Source: Desulfofustis glycolicus DSM 9705 (GTDB taxonomy: Bacteria > Desulfobacterota > Desulfobulbia > Desulfobulbales > Desulfocapsaceae). From it: a stretch of DNA of 37,331 nucleotides. This document shows positions 1 to 8,414 of the stretch, one piece after another. The DNA is taken from contig NZ_FQXS01000038.1 in the NCBI RefSeq assembly GCF_900130015.1, positions 1 through 37,331 on the forward strand. Reading direction: 5' to 3'. A program made the translations under genes and the position numbers. Every line of letters starts with the position of its first letter. The stretch's first letter is position 1. The notes under the pieces are model-generated. The model had not been told where the DNA came from, did no database searches, and saw only the letters and a program-made list of their open reading frames with translations.

Positions 1-302
1 GCACGAGGGGGCATGTCTTTGTTGTCATGCTGGCGTATCTGATCCGGCGCAAGCTGGCGGATGCCTGGCGGGATCTGGACGTGACCGTCGAGGAGGGGTT
101 GAAAAAATTATCAACCCTGTGCGCGATGGAGCATGAAATCAACGGCAACCAGACCGGTGGCATGCTCAGCGTACCACAGCCACGGCCAAGTCTGGCTCGG
201 TTATTCTCAGCACTGACGATTACCCCGCCCAGTGCTCTGCCGCGTCGGACTGGTCACGTAGACAGCAGAAGGAAGCTGCCGAGCAGGAGAAAATCGAAAT
301 AA
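1..302 (+). pseudogene. IS1634-like transposase, C-terminal end (cut by window edge)
   Basis: The frame is open from the first bases and runs to a stop at 300-302, so the gene starts upstream of the window. The readable tail begins TRGHVFVVMLAYLIRRKL and contains LDVTVEEGLKKLSTLC. This hydrophobic helix followed by an 'LDxTVEEGLxxLxxLC' segment is what I recognise as the C-terminal end of IS1634/IS4-type DDE transposases. The catalytic residues lie outside the window, so I cannot tell whether the element is intact. No confident terminal inverted repeat was found in the ~200 bases after the stop. The family call is from memory of the tail motif. Confidence 0.65.
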
Positions 303-551
303 ATTCAGAATATTGAGGGGCAAAATCGGCCTTTCTATATTTGGAACATCCGCTAGACAGCGCACATTTTTGATAACTAGTTTTAAATCTTTACACGATT
401 TGAGTATTTATTTTAAGTGTAGAGTGGTTTTCTTGTTGCTCGCGGAATCGGGATCGAGCGATGAAAGTTGCAGGAATATTACTGAAAGCATTCGATTAAT
501 AATTTAACAATCAAATCGATTTTTAAGCTTGCAAAAAAGGTAATTATTACC
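303..551. other. AT-rich intergenic stretch
   Basis: This stretch between the transposase tail and the convergent gene at 552 is AT-rich. It contains one 64-codon open frame (313-507) with no recognisable motif and no ribosome binding site. It may hold the terminus of the upstream insertion sequence, but I could not identify an inverted repeat. Confidence 0.4.
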
Positions 552-1226
552 TCAACTAAATTTTAAAAAACTGCTACAATATTTATCATCTTTTAACATC
601 CCGCTAATATCCGTACCTATCTGGCGAAATTGGTTTCTATTGTATCTACACAAATTCGCTTCAACAAATTCTTTCTCTTTTGAAAAAACTCCGCTAAGTG
701 GATAGTTTGGATTCATCCTTTGACCTTGCATGACAAATGCCATCGTTTCTGAAATTTTTTGCATCCTTGAATATACGGATGAAATATATGATTCTGATAG
801 TGAGTCTGCGCCCTTCAACTTATCATATAAATTTGGTATCAAAGGACCTTTAACATGTACAAGATGGGTATTATCACGAAGCCATTCTCTTACATTTGTC
901 CCGGCAGGAGCATAATCTGCAAATTGCTTTGTCATCCTTTCATGTCTCTTGACTCGAACAGGTTCCCAGATCCCATTTATATGAACCTCAGTATGTCTTG
1001 GGTTTACCATTAAATCAGCAACATCACGAATCTGCCCAAAGTCAGCATAGTTACCAGCACAGAGCAAGGCTAGTTCCATTATTCTTGACATAGAAAGCCA
1101 ATATAGTTCGACAGGCCCGTCCAGTTCCCTGGACGATTCCAGATGATCCAGCTGATCTATTAGGAATTCCTCATTTAAATTATGATCAAAAACCTGATCA
1201 AGCAAATCTCTTGTTAAAAGCAACAT
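552..1226 (-). CDS. hypothetical protein, 224 aa
   Basis: I do not recognise this family. The product is a soluble, mixed-charge protein without signal peptide or membrane segment and reads like a genuine protein (helical stretches, a balanced composition, several Tyr/Trp/His). A central part has the pattern NPRHTEVHINGIWEPVRVKRHERM, shown here as NPRHTEVHI then GIWEPVRVKRHERM. The gene is distinctly AT-richer than the cluster to its right, with many AAA, TTT and ATA codons, which suggests acquired DNA. The only available ATG start at 1226 lacks a clear Shine-Dalgarno sequence. It lies between an insertion-sequence remnant and a dispersed repeat, so a mobile-element cargo or defence role is possible but unsupported. 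Confidence that it is expressed is moderate. Confidence 0.55.
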   Translation of the reverse strand: MLLLTRDLLDQVFDHNLNEEFLIDQLDHLESSRELDGPVELYWLSMSRIMELALLCAGNYADFGQIRDVADLMVNPRHTEVHINGIWEPVRVKRHERMTKQFADYAPAGTNVREWLRDNTHLVHVKGPLIPNLYDKLKGADSLSESYISSVYSRMQKISETMAFVMQGQRMNPNYPLSGVFSKEKEFVEANLCRYNRNQFRQIGTDISGMLKDDKYCSSFLKFS

Positions 1227-1411
1227 ATATTCAGTCTATAATCTGAACTATTGCGGTTGTCGAATAGATGAATATTGACAACCATCCTCAATTTAGTACC
1301 GGTCCTTTTCTTTTGTTCTTTAAAACAATATCACTTCTAAATTATCCTTCTGCTATTCAAGTAGATATGTGCCCACGGCATCATTTAAAGGAATCCTTCA
1401 ACGGAACGACT

Positions 1412-1560
1412 ACAGGGGAGCTTGAGAAGTTCGGCATTTCGTTCAAGATCGAGGCATGCAAGAAAATTTTACCGCAGTTATATACATAATATTCCTAAAA
1501 TAAAATTTGATTGCGCAACACTGAGATTGGACGGAATGACAATTTTTCAAGGTTCCCTAC
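1412..1560 (+). repeat. MITE-like dispersed repeat, copy 1 (~147 bp)
   Basis: This segment aligns along its whole length with 23143-23289. Shared blocks include AGGGGAGCTTGA at the left end, AAGAAAATTTTACCGC in the middle, GATTGCGCAAC, and AATGACAATTTTTCA towards the right end. The two ends are imperfect inverted repeats: the left reads AGGGGAGCTTGAGAAGTT and the reverse complement of the right reads AGGGAACCTTGAAAAATT. The element has no complete open frame of its own and no transposase, so a non-autonomous miniature element or IS end-pair remnant is the best reading. This copy's left terminus is more diverged than copy 2. Confidence 0.75.
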
Positions 1561-1889
1561 ACTACAAACAGCAATAGATTACTCCCAAAGAGAAAATATG
1601 CAATATGCGCATATTTAAATAACCAATAATAACGAAGATTAACAGAGACGTGAAACATGGCTCCTGTGTTTTTCCCTCTCTATTTACAGCTGATCTGCTT
1701 CCAGTTTGAGTAGACGGGAAAAATTATCGAAGGTTCAGGCGGAAAATGGATCGACGTATCACTATTGGTAAGAAGTTATTAATGGTAATTGTTGGGTAAC
1801 ATGTGGAAAATAATTGCTCAATTACGCTTGGACATAGATAGTATGCCTTCCTGAGTCCGTTCACTGGGCTCACTTGCCTTTCTGATACG

Positions 1890-1914
1890 AGGTCAGTCGG
1901 ACTTCCGACGACCT
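1890..1914 (+). promoter_or_regulatory. leader hairpin before the molybdopterin-binding gene
   Basis: AGGTC(A)GTCGG-ACTT-CCGACGACCT forms a 10-bp stem with one bulged A and a short loop. It ends 15 bases before the GTG and 24 bases before the ATG candidate start of the next gene. There is no following T tract, so it is not a simple terminator. It may influence translation initiation, or be incidental. Confidence 0.35.
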
Positions 1915-1938
1915 AGCCATGTTACGACGGTGAAGCGT

Positions 1939-2964
1939 ATGAAGACAATTCCCGTGCAGGAAGCGGTTGGCATGGTACTCTGCCACGACATTACGCAAAT
2001 TGTTCCCGGGCAGGTGAAAGGGCCTGTCTTTCGCCGAGGCCACATTGTTTCGGCTGACGATATTGAAACCTTGCTTGATGTTGGCAAAGCCTCGCTCTAT
2101 GTCTACGATCCGCGGGACGGATATGTTCACGAGGATGAAGCGGCTCAGCGCATTGCCTGGGCCGCGGCTGGGCAGGGAATCGTCCTGGGTCAGCCGACCG
2201 AAGGGAAGGTCACCCTTTCCGCCGCCCGTTCCGGGTTGCTCCGTATCGACGTGCCGGGCCTGAACCGGCTGAATACCCTCGAGGAAGTGACCTTTGCCAC
2301 TATCCACACCCATCAGGTGGTAACAGCGGGGCAGATCCTGGGTGGTACCCGGGTCATTCCCCTGGTAGTCCCCGAGGATTTGGTCTGCCTGACCGAAGAT
2401 ATTGGCCGCCAGCACTTGCCCCTTATCGAGGTTGCTCCGCTCAAGGCGGCACGCGTCGGTATCGTCACCACCGGCAGCGAAGTCTTTCACGGCCGGATCA
2501 AGGACGGGTTTGGCCCGGTCCTGCGGCGCAAATTCGACGACTTGGGTTGCACGGTGGAGGAGCAGGTCTTTGTCTCCGATCAGGTGGATCTGACTGTGGC
2601 GGCCGTCATGTCTCTGCGTAGGCATGGTTACGACCTGATCTGCGTCACCGGCGGGATGAGCGTCGATCCCGACGACCAGACTCCTGCCGCCATCCGCGAG
2701 ACCGGCGCCCGCATCGTCACCTACGGAGCGCCGACGTTCCCCGGTGCCATGTTTATGCTCGCCTATCTCGATGACACTCCCATCGTCGGTTTGCCCGGGT
2801 GCGTCATGTATCACCGGGCCAGTATTTTCGATTTGGTTGTCCCTCGGCTGTTGGCCGGGGAGACCGTTACCCGAAAGGACATTGTACGGCTCGGGCATGG
2901 TGGTTTATGCTCGGGGTGCCCTGAGTGTCGATACCCCATCTGTTCGTTTGGCAAGGGATTGTAA
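1939..2964 (+). CDS. molybdopterin-binding protein (MoeA/MogA-like domain, Cys-rich tail)
   Basis: The protein (341 aa from ATG 1939) has the MogA/MoaB-type molybdopterin-binding fold in its second half: VGIVTTGSEVFHGRIKDGFG followed by a CVTGGMSVDPDD-type loop and PGAMFMLAYL, the regions that bind the pterin and carry metal-insertion residues. It lacks the full MoeA domain set. The C-terminus ends in LCSGCPECRYPICSFGKG, a CxxCxxCxxxxC tail that may bind a metal or cluster. In sulfate reducers such proteins neighbour molybdenum hydroxylases, and here mop follows 117 bases downstream, so a role in molybdenum cofactor preparation or insertion for Mop is inferred. An in-frame GTG at 1930 is an alternative start; neither has a strong ribosome site, and ATG 1939 gives the family's usual N-terminus MKTIPVQEAVGM. 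Confidence 0.85.
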   Translation: MKTIPVQEAVGMVLCHDITQIVPGQVKGPVFRRGHIVSADDIETLLDVGKASLYVYDPRDGYVHEDEAAQRIAWAAAGQGIVLGQPTEGKVTLSAARSGLLRIDVPGLNRLNTLEEVTFATIHTHQVVTAGQILGGTRVIPLVVPEDLVCLTEDIGRQHLPLIEVAPLKAARVGIVTTGSEVFHGRIKDGFGPVLRRKFDDLGCTVEEQVFVSDQVDLTVAAVMSLRRHGYDLICVTGGMSVDPDDQTPAAIRETGARIVTYGAPTFPGAMFMLAYLDDTPIVGLPGCVMYHRASIFDLVVPRLLAGETVTRKDIVRLGHGGLCSGCPECRYPICSFGKGL

Positions 2965-3081
2965 CGGATTTTTGGTTTTGAAATATCCGTCCGGAGGTTT
3001 TTGGGTCGATTGTCTTGAAGGAAGAAATGAGCCGGACTTTCCCGGCTTTTGGTATTGTCTACAATCAAGGAGGGAATTCTC
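2965..3081 (+). promoter_or_regulatory. mop leader with two small hairpins
   Basis: Two stems are visible between the genes. One pairs ACGGAT with ATCCGT (about 2963-2990). The other is AGCCGG-ACTTTC-CCGGCT followed by TTT (3030-3050), which resembles a weak intrinsic terminator. Arrangement as an attenuator, or simply a weak terminator between the first gene and mop, would fit. The mop ribosome site AAGGAGGG follows at 3067-3074. Confidence 0.4.
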
Positions 3082-5799
3082 ATGATCAGCAAAGTAGTCA
3101 AGATCAATGGTAATGAGATCCGGGTCATTGCGCCGGCGGATGCCATGTTGGCCGAGGTACTCCGGGAGCAGCTAGGGCTGACGGGAACCAAAATCGGCTG
3201 CGGTCAAGGGCAGTGCGGGGCCTGCTCGGTCATTCTTAACGGCAAGCTGGTCCGCTCCTGCATCACCAAGTTCAGCCGTGTCGATGAGTCTGCCGACATC
3301 ATCACCGTGGAAGGAGTGGGGTCACCCGAGGATCTGCATCCCATTCAGTTGGCCTGGATCGCTCATGGTGGAGCTCAGTGTGGCTATTGTACCCCTGGAT
3401 TCATCACTTCTACCAAGGCCCTGCTGGACAGTAACCCCAATCCTACCCGGGATGATGTGCGCGATTGGTTTCAGAAAAATAAGAACGCGTGCCGTTGCAC
3501 CGGATACAAACAACTGGTGGATGCGGTGCAGGATGCTGCAAAAATTATAAATGGCGATATGTCAAAGGAAGATCTAATCTTCAAAATTCCCGCTGATGGG
3601 AAAATTTTCGGCACTAATTTCCCTCGGCCTACAGCTGTGGGAAAGGTCACCGGAACCCTCGATTATGGTCCAGATGTCAGTCTCAAACTACCTGAGAACA
3701 CCCTGCGTCTCGCCTTGGTCCAGGCTACGGTTTCCCATGCCAACATCAAGTCCATCGACACCTCCGAGGCGGAGAAGATGCCTGGGGTGTACAAGGTCTT
3801 GACCCACAATGACGTCAAGGGGAAAAATCGTATTACCGGTCTGATCACCTTTCCCACCAACAAGGGTGATGGCTGGGATCGGCCTATTCTGTGCGATGAG
3901 AAAGTTTTCCAGTACGGTGACGCTTTTGCCATCGTCTGCGCGGATACCGAGAAAAATGCCCGGGCTGCAGCCGAGAAGGTCAAGGTGGACCTTGAGGTGC
4001 TGCCCGCCTATATGAGCGCACCGGCAGCCATGGCCGATGATGCCATGGAGATCCACCCCGGCACGCCCAATGTCTACTTTGTGCAGAAGATCGCCAAAGG
4101 TGAGGACACTGCGCCCATCTTTGAGAATGCCCCGGTGGTGGTCGAGGACGATTTCTATGTAGGACGGCAACCGCACATGCCGATGGAGCCTGACAATGGG
4201 TTCGCCTACATCAATGACGAGGGGAAACTGGTCATCCATTCCAAGTCAATTGGTCTGCACCTGCACGCGGCTATGATCGCTCCTGGTTTGGGTGTGGAGT
4301 TGGATAATCTGGTCATGGTCCAGAACTATGCCGGCGGAACCTTCGGTTACAAGTTCAGCCCCACCATGGAGGCTTTGGTGGGAGTAGCGGCCATGGCCAC
4401 GGAGCGTCCCTGCTCTTTGCGTTACAACTATAAACAGCAGATGCAGTACACGGGGAAACGTTCTCCCTTCTTTATCAACCTGAGGTTGGCTGCTGACAAA
4501 GAGGGCAAGATCCTTGGCATGGAGAGCGACTGGTCCGTGGATCACGGTCCCTACTCTGAATTTGGCGATCTGCTTACCTTGCGTGGCGCACAGTTTATCG
4601 GTTCCGGTTATGATATTCCGAGCATCAGGGGAGAGGGGCGGACGGTGTGTACCAATCACGCCTGGGGATCTGCCTTCAGGGCCTACGGTTCGCCCCAGTC
4701 AGAGTTCGCTTCTGAAGTGCTTATGGACGAGTTGGCCGAAAAACTGGGCATGGATCCCCTGGAACTCAGATATAAGAATGTCTATCGTCAGGGAGCCAAG
4801 ACACCGACAGGCCAGGATCCCGAGGTCTACTCCCTGCCTGAGATGCTGGATATGATCCGCCCCAAGTACAAGGCTGCACTGGATAAGGCCAGGTCGAATT
4901 CTACGGACTCTGTCAAGCGGGGGGTGGGCATCTCTGTGGGCGTCTATGGCTGTGGCTTGGATGGTCCCGATGCTTCCGAGGCTTGGATGGAGCTTAACCC
5001 GGACGACACGGTCACCGTCTACGCGTGTTGGGAAGATCATGGCCAGGGCGCTGACGCCGGGACCCTCGGTACTGCTTCCGAGGCTCTGCGTCCAGCCGGT
5101 GTTACGCCGGACCGCATCAAGCTAGTTCTGAATGACACCAGCAAAGCTCCCAATAGTGGTCCGGCCGGTGGTAGCCGCTCCCAGGTAGTCACCGGTCAAG
5201 CCATAAAAGCCGCTGGTGAGGCCTTGGTGGCCGGGATGAAGAAGCCGGACGGCAGCTTCCGTACTTTCGCAGAGATGCAGGCGGACAAGATCCCCACCAA
5301 GTATACGGGCAAATGGTCGGCCCCAGCCAGCCCATGTGACGAGAATAGTCAGGGCAATCCCTTTGCTGTTTACATGTATGGCGTATTCATGGCCGAGGTG
5401 GCCGTGGATGTGACAACGGGCGAGACTACTGTGGAGAAGATGACCCTGGCCGCCGACGTGGGCAAGATTAACAGCCGCCTGGTGGTAGACGGGCAGCTCT
5501 ATGGAGGCATCGCTCAGGGTATCGGTCTGGCTTTGACCGAGGACTACGAGGACATCGAGAAACACAGTAGCCTCCGTGGTGCTGGTTTTCCGTACATCAA
5601 GCAGATCCCCGATGATATTGAGCTGATGTACGTAGAAAGTCCGAGGCCTGAGGGGCCTTTCGGAGCCGGTGGCGTGGGTGAGCTGCCCCTTACCTGCCCG
5701 CATGCTGCGGTGATCAACGCCATAGCCAAGGCCTGCGGCGCCCGCATCACTAAACTTCCGGCTCGACCGGAGAAGGTGTTAGCGGCGCTCAAAAGATAG
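3082..5799 (+). CDS. mop: molybdenum aldehyde oxidoreductase (xanthine oxidase family)
   Basis: This single-chain molybdenum hydroxylase (905 aa) oxidises aldehydes to carboxylic acids using a molybdopterin cytosine dinucleotide and two [2Fe-2S] clusters. The plant-type cluster ligands are C40, C45, C48 and C60 (GCGQGQCGACSV). The second cluster ligands are in QCGYC (C100, C103) and ACRCTGYK (C137, C139), the same numbering as D. gigas MOP. The catalytic Glu is E867 in GGVGELPLT. A FAD domain is absent, as in MOP, so electrons must leave to an external partner. Start ATG 3082 is chosen for its strong AAGGAGGG site seven bases upstream; an upstream in-frame start at 3049 lacks one. A perfect terminator follows. 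Downstream genes probably mature the cofactor (XdhC, MobA-like) and accept electrons or process the product. Confidence 0.96.
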   Translation: MISKVVKINGNEIRVIAPADAMLAEVLREQLGLTGTKIGCGQGQCGACSVILNGKLVRSCITKFSRVDESADIITVEGVGSPEDLHPIQLAWIAHGGAQCGYCTPGFITSTKALLDSNPNPTRDDVRDWFQKNKNACRCTGYKQLVDAVQDAAKIINGDMSKEDLIFKIPADGKIFGTNFPRPTAVGKVTGTLDYGPDVSLKLPENTLRLALVQATVSHANIKSIDTSEAEKMPGVYKVLTHNDVKGKNRITGLITFPTNKGDGWDRPILCDEKVFQYGDAFAIVCADTEKNARAAAEKVKVDLEVLPAYMSAPAAMADDAMEIHPGTPNVYFVQKIAKGEDTAPIFENAPVVVEDDFYVGRQPHMPMEPDNGFAYINDEGKLVIHSKSIGLHLHAAMIAPGLGVELDNLVMVQNYAGGTFGYKFSPTMEALVGVAAMATERPCSLRYNYKQQMQYTGKRSPFFINLRLAADKEGKILGMESDWSVDHGPYSEFGDLLTLRGAQFIGSGYDIPSIRGEGRTVCTNHAWGSAFRAYGSPQSEFASEVLMDELAEKLGMDPLELRYKNVYRQGAKTPTGQDPEVYSLPEMLDMIRPKYKAALDKARSNSTDSVKRGVGISVGVYGCGLDGPDASEAWMELNPDDTVTVYACWEDHGQGADAGTLGTASEALRPAGVTPDRIKLVLNDTSKAPNSGPAGGSRSQVVTGQAIKAAGEALVAGMKKPDGSFRTFAEMQADKIPTKYTGKWSAPASPCDENSQGNPFAVYMYGVFMAEVAVDVTTGETTVEKMTLAADVGKINSRLVVDGQLYGGIAQGIGLALTEDYEDIEKHSSLRGAGFPYIKQIPDDIELMYVESPRPEGPFGAGGVGELPLTCPHAAVINAIAKACGARITKLPARPEKVLAALKR

Positions 5800-5812
5800 C
5801 AAAATTCAGCGA

Positions 5813-5857
5813 CAAGGCCCGGGACGATAAAAGTGCCGTCCCGGGCCTTGTTTTTTT
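5813..5857 (+). terminator. rho-independent terminator after mop
   Basis: CAAGGCCCGGGACG (5813-5826) pairs perfectly over 14 bp with CGTCCCGGGCCTTG (5837-5850), with a 10-base loop and seven T after the stem. This is a very strong intrinsic terminator and separates mop transcription from the eight-gene unit beginning at 6078. Confidence 0.95.
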
Positions 5858-6077
5858 ATAGGTCGTTGAAATAGAAGTATGATGGTTCTCGTGCAGCCGA
5901 TATCCTGATCATGGTTCTGTTTTTCAAGCTCCCCCTGAAATCAGTGACAGAAGATCAGGAGCCTGATTGCCAGGCGAATACCAGCTCTCGATCAAGACAG
6001 AAAATTGGCGAGAACTCCTGATTCTATTAAGGACCGTGACTAAAGAGCGGCTGAAATCGAGCAGATTACCTTAGACC

Positions 6078-8414
6078 ATGGATCAGAAAACACTGCGCGA
6101 ATTTGAGTGGCGGTGCATTCAGGAGGAGCCGCCCTTTTGCCAGACGGCCTGCCCTATTCATGTTGACGTGCGGGGGCTGACGCGCCACATGAGTAGAGGC
6201 GAAGTCCAGGCTGCGCGCAAGGTGTTGGCCAGAATCATGCCTCTGCCAGGAGTTTTGGGATTGATCTGCGATCACCCCTGCGAGAGAAAATGCCGCAGGG
6301 CAGACGTGGGACAGGCTATTCGAATAGGAGAACTGGAACGGGCCTGTATTCGCAACTCACAGGACATAGGCGGTATTCCTCCCTTGCCTCGTCGAGAAGA
6401 GCAGGTTTCCGTGCTCGGTGGGGGGTTCAGTTCACTTAGCCTGGCCTGGGACTTGGCCAGGAAGGGCTTTGGCGTAGACCTGTTTGCAGATCGGATCGGC
6501 GGCAGCCTGCTGGTTCTGCCCGAGGAGCGGTTGCCACGCCAGGCTCTGGAAGCGGAGATGACAAAGATGATCGGCATGGGCGTGTCGGTTCATGGTATCC
6601 GAGCTTTGACGGCAGATCTTCTGGACACGCTGCTGGCCGAAAGCAGTGCGGTGTATTTGGGACTTGATGACCTGTTGCCGAACGAACCGCTTCTTGATTT
6701 CTCAATACTCGGTCTGGAGCTTGAGCTGGGCCTGCCGAGAGTCGACCTGGTTTCGCTGGCGACATCCAGGAGGGGAGTGTACTGCGGCGGCTGGCAGGAG
6801 CGAGAACTCTCGCCGGTGAACATGGCGTTGCACGGAAGGAAGGTGGCCTTATCCATCGAGCGGCAGATTCAGGGAGCCTCTTTGACTGCTGCCCGGGAAA
6901 AGGAGGGACCCTATCTAACCCGGCAGGACACTTCTATCGAGGGGGTGACGGTGCGGCCTGCGGTGCCAATGGCCGTGTCGACTGGGTATCTTCCGGACGA
7001 AGCCAGGGCCGAGGCGGTTCGGTGCTTGCAATGCGATTGCATGCGCTGCGTTGACGTATGTCCCTACCTGGAACGCTACAAGGCCTGGCCCAAGCGGTAT
7101 GCCCGGGAAATTTACAATAATCTTTCTGTCGTTCATGGCCAGCGTCAGTCAAATACCATGATTAACTCTTGTTCATGGTGCCGGCTGTGCGAATACGTCT
7201 GCCCACACGATTTCAGCATGGCCGAGTTGACCGGCTTAGCTCGGCGGGAGATGGTGACGGCAAAAAAGATGCCTCCTTCGGCCCATGATTTTGCCCTCCG
7301 CGATTATGCCTTCAGCACTTCCAGTCGTGCCTCGCTGGCCCGGCTGGAACCTGGCAAAGATGCCTGCAATCATCTCTTTTTCCCCGGCTGCCAGTTATCA
7401 GGATCGTCGCCTCGTCACGTCAAAATGGTGTATGACTTTTTGCGCAGTCGGCTCGACGGCGGGGTCGGGCTGATGCTCGACTGTTGCGGTGCTCCGCCCC
7501 GATGGGCAGGCCGGGAGGATCTGCTCACACCAAATGCTGAGCGCATTCGTGAGACCTGGGATTCTTTTGGGCGGCCTCGCCTGGTTCTGGCCTGTTCTAC
7601 CTGTGCCATGATCTTTGCGGATATCCTCCCACAGGTGGAGAGCATCTCGTTATGGCAGGTGCTGGATGAGGAGACCGGGCTGCCGGAGGAAGCAAGAGCC
7701 GATAAAGATATATTTTTCCTTCACGATCCCTGCACCACCAGAGACCTGCCGGCTTTTCGGGAAAGCGTGCGCAATCTGCTAGCTCGCGTTGGCTTGAAAA
7801 TAGAAGAACCGAGCCTTACGGCGGAACTCACGGAATGCTGCGGTTATGGTGGGCTCATGGACTGCGCCAATCCGGAAATGGCCAGAGAGCAGGCTGCCAG
7901 GCGAGCAGCCAGGTCAGAGAAAGCGCGCATTCTGGTCTACTGCGCAATATGTCGGGATGAATTGGCCCGAGGCGACAAGAAGGTGGCCCATCTGCTTGAT
8001 GTTTTGTTCCCAGGTTCTCAATACCCACAGTCAACTGAACCTCTTGTACGTACAGGCCGGGGCATGGCCGATCGCCAAGAGAACCGGGCCCGCTTGCGAG
8101 CTGCCCTGCTGGATCAGATATGGAGTGAAGATATGGCCAGAGAACCATGGGAAACGTTGCGCCTGGCCCTGGATCCTGAAACTCAGGAGTTGGTAGATAA
8201 GAGGCGTATCTTAAGCGACGATCTGCGCCGCGCCATTTATCATGCCGAGGAGCATGGGAATAGATTGGTCGACCCGGCTACTGGCCGATATGTATGCATG
8301 CATAAGCCTGGTGCCGTGACCTATTGGGTTGAGTATACGTCTTTGCCCGATGATCCCGGATGTTTTCGCGTTCACCGGGCCTGGAGTCATCGTATGCAAT
8401 TGGAGGCGGACTGA
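6078..8414 (+). CDS. pyridine nucleotide-disulfide oxidoreductase-like / iron-sulfur / CCG-domain fusion (DVU_1558-type)
   Basis: A 778-aa multidomain redox protein. Residues ~15-95 resemble the GltD/DPD-type double cluster domain (FCQTACPIHVDVRG; CDHPCERKCRR). Residues ~110-290 are a Rossmann FAD-binding-like region (VSVLGGGFSSLSLAWDL) whose NAD half looks degenerate. Residues ~315-375 hold two ferredoxin-type motifs (CLQCDCMRCVDVCPYL; CSWCRLCEYVCPHDF). Two CCG-type domains follow, as in HdrD/GlpC (FFPGCQL...DCCGAPP; HDPCTTRD...ECCGYGGLMD). The last ~100 residues are unrecognised. Such a protein could move electrons between the flavo-iron-sulfur Mop chemistry and a thiol/disulfide or quinone partner; this is inference. 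It is the first gene of the second operon; the start ATG 6078 has no strong ribosome site. Its stop overlaps the next start (TGATG). Confidence 0.85.
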   Translation: MDQKTLREFEWRCIQEEPPFCQTACPIHVDVRGLTRHMSRGEVQAARKVLARIMPLPGVLGLICDHPCERKCRRADVGQAIRIGELERACIRNSQDIGGIPPLPRREEQVSVLGGGFSSLSLAWDLARKGFGVDLFADRIGGSLLVLPEERLPRQALEAEMTKMIGMGVSVHGIRALTADLLDTLLAESSAVYLGLDDLLPNEPLLDFSILGLELELGLPRVDLVSLATSRRGVYCGGWQERELSPVNMALHGRKVALSIERQIQGASLTAAREKEGPYLTRQDTSIEGVTVRPAVPMAVSTGYLPDEARAEAVRCLQCDCMRCVDVCPYLERYKAWPKRYAREIYNNLSVVHGQRQSNTMINSCSWCRLCEYVCPHDFSMAELTGLARREMVTAKKMPPSAHDFALRDYAFSTSSRASLARLEPGKDACNHLFFPGCQLSGSSPRHVKMVYDFLRSRLDGGVGLMLDCCGAPPRWAGREDLLTPNAERIRETWDSFGRPRLVLACSTCAMIFADILPQVESISLWQVLDEETGLPEEARADKDIFFLHDPCTTRDLPAFRESVRNLLARVGLKIEEPSLTAELTECCGYGGLMDCANPEMAREQAARRAARSEKARILVYCAICRDELARGDKKVAHLLDVLFPGSQYPQSTEPLVRTGRGMADRQENRARLRAALLDQIWSEDMAREPWETLRLALDPETQELVDKRRILSDDLRRAIYHAEEHGNRLVDPATGRYVCMHKPGAVTYWVEYTSLPDDPGCFRVHRAWSHRMQLEAD

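Larger units (their letters stand above)
1227..1929. other. long intergenic region upstream of the molybdopterin/mop cluster
   Basis: About 700 bases with no convincing gene. It contains a dispersed repeat copy at 1412-1560 and a hairpin just before the molybdopterin-binding gene at 1890-1914. The first 300 bases are AT-rich. A 73-codon frame (1268-1489) is mostly created by the repeat and is not called. Promoters for the divergent gene at 1226 and for the cluster at 1939 must lie here, but no -35/-10 pair stood out. Confidence 0.5.

Noticed and set aside
313-507. 64-codon frame after the transposase tail
   Set aside because: No ribosome site, no motif, AT-rich region where short frames arise by chance.
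1268-1489. 73-codon plus-strand frame
   Set aside because: Its last 24 codons are the dispersed repeat and the rest has no ribosome site or recognisable pattern; it looks like a chance frame.
1870-2898. Long minus-strand frame opposite the molybdopterin-binding gene
   Set aside because: It mirrors a clear family member on the plus strand, and its composition (DDGSVIEIGEH-type antisense pattern) is typical of a shadow frame.
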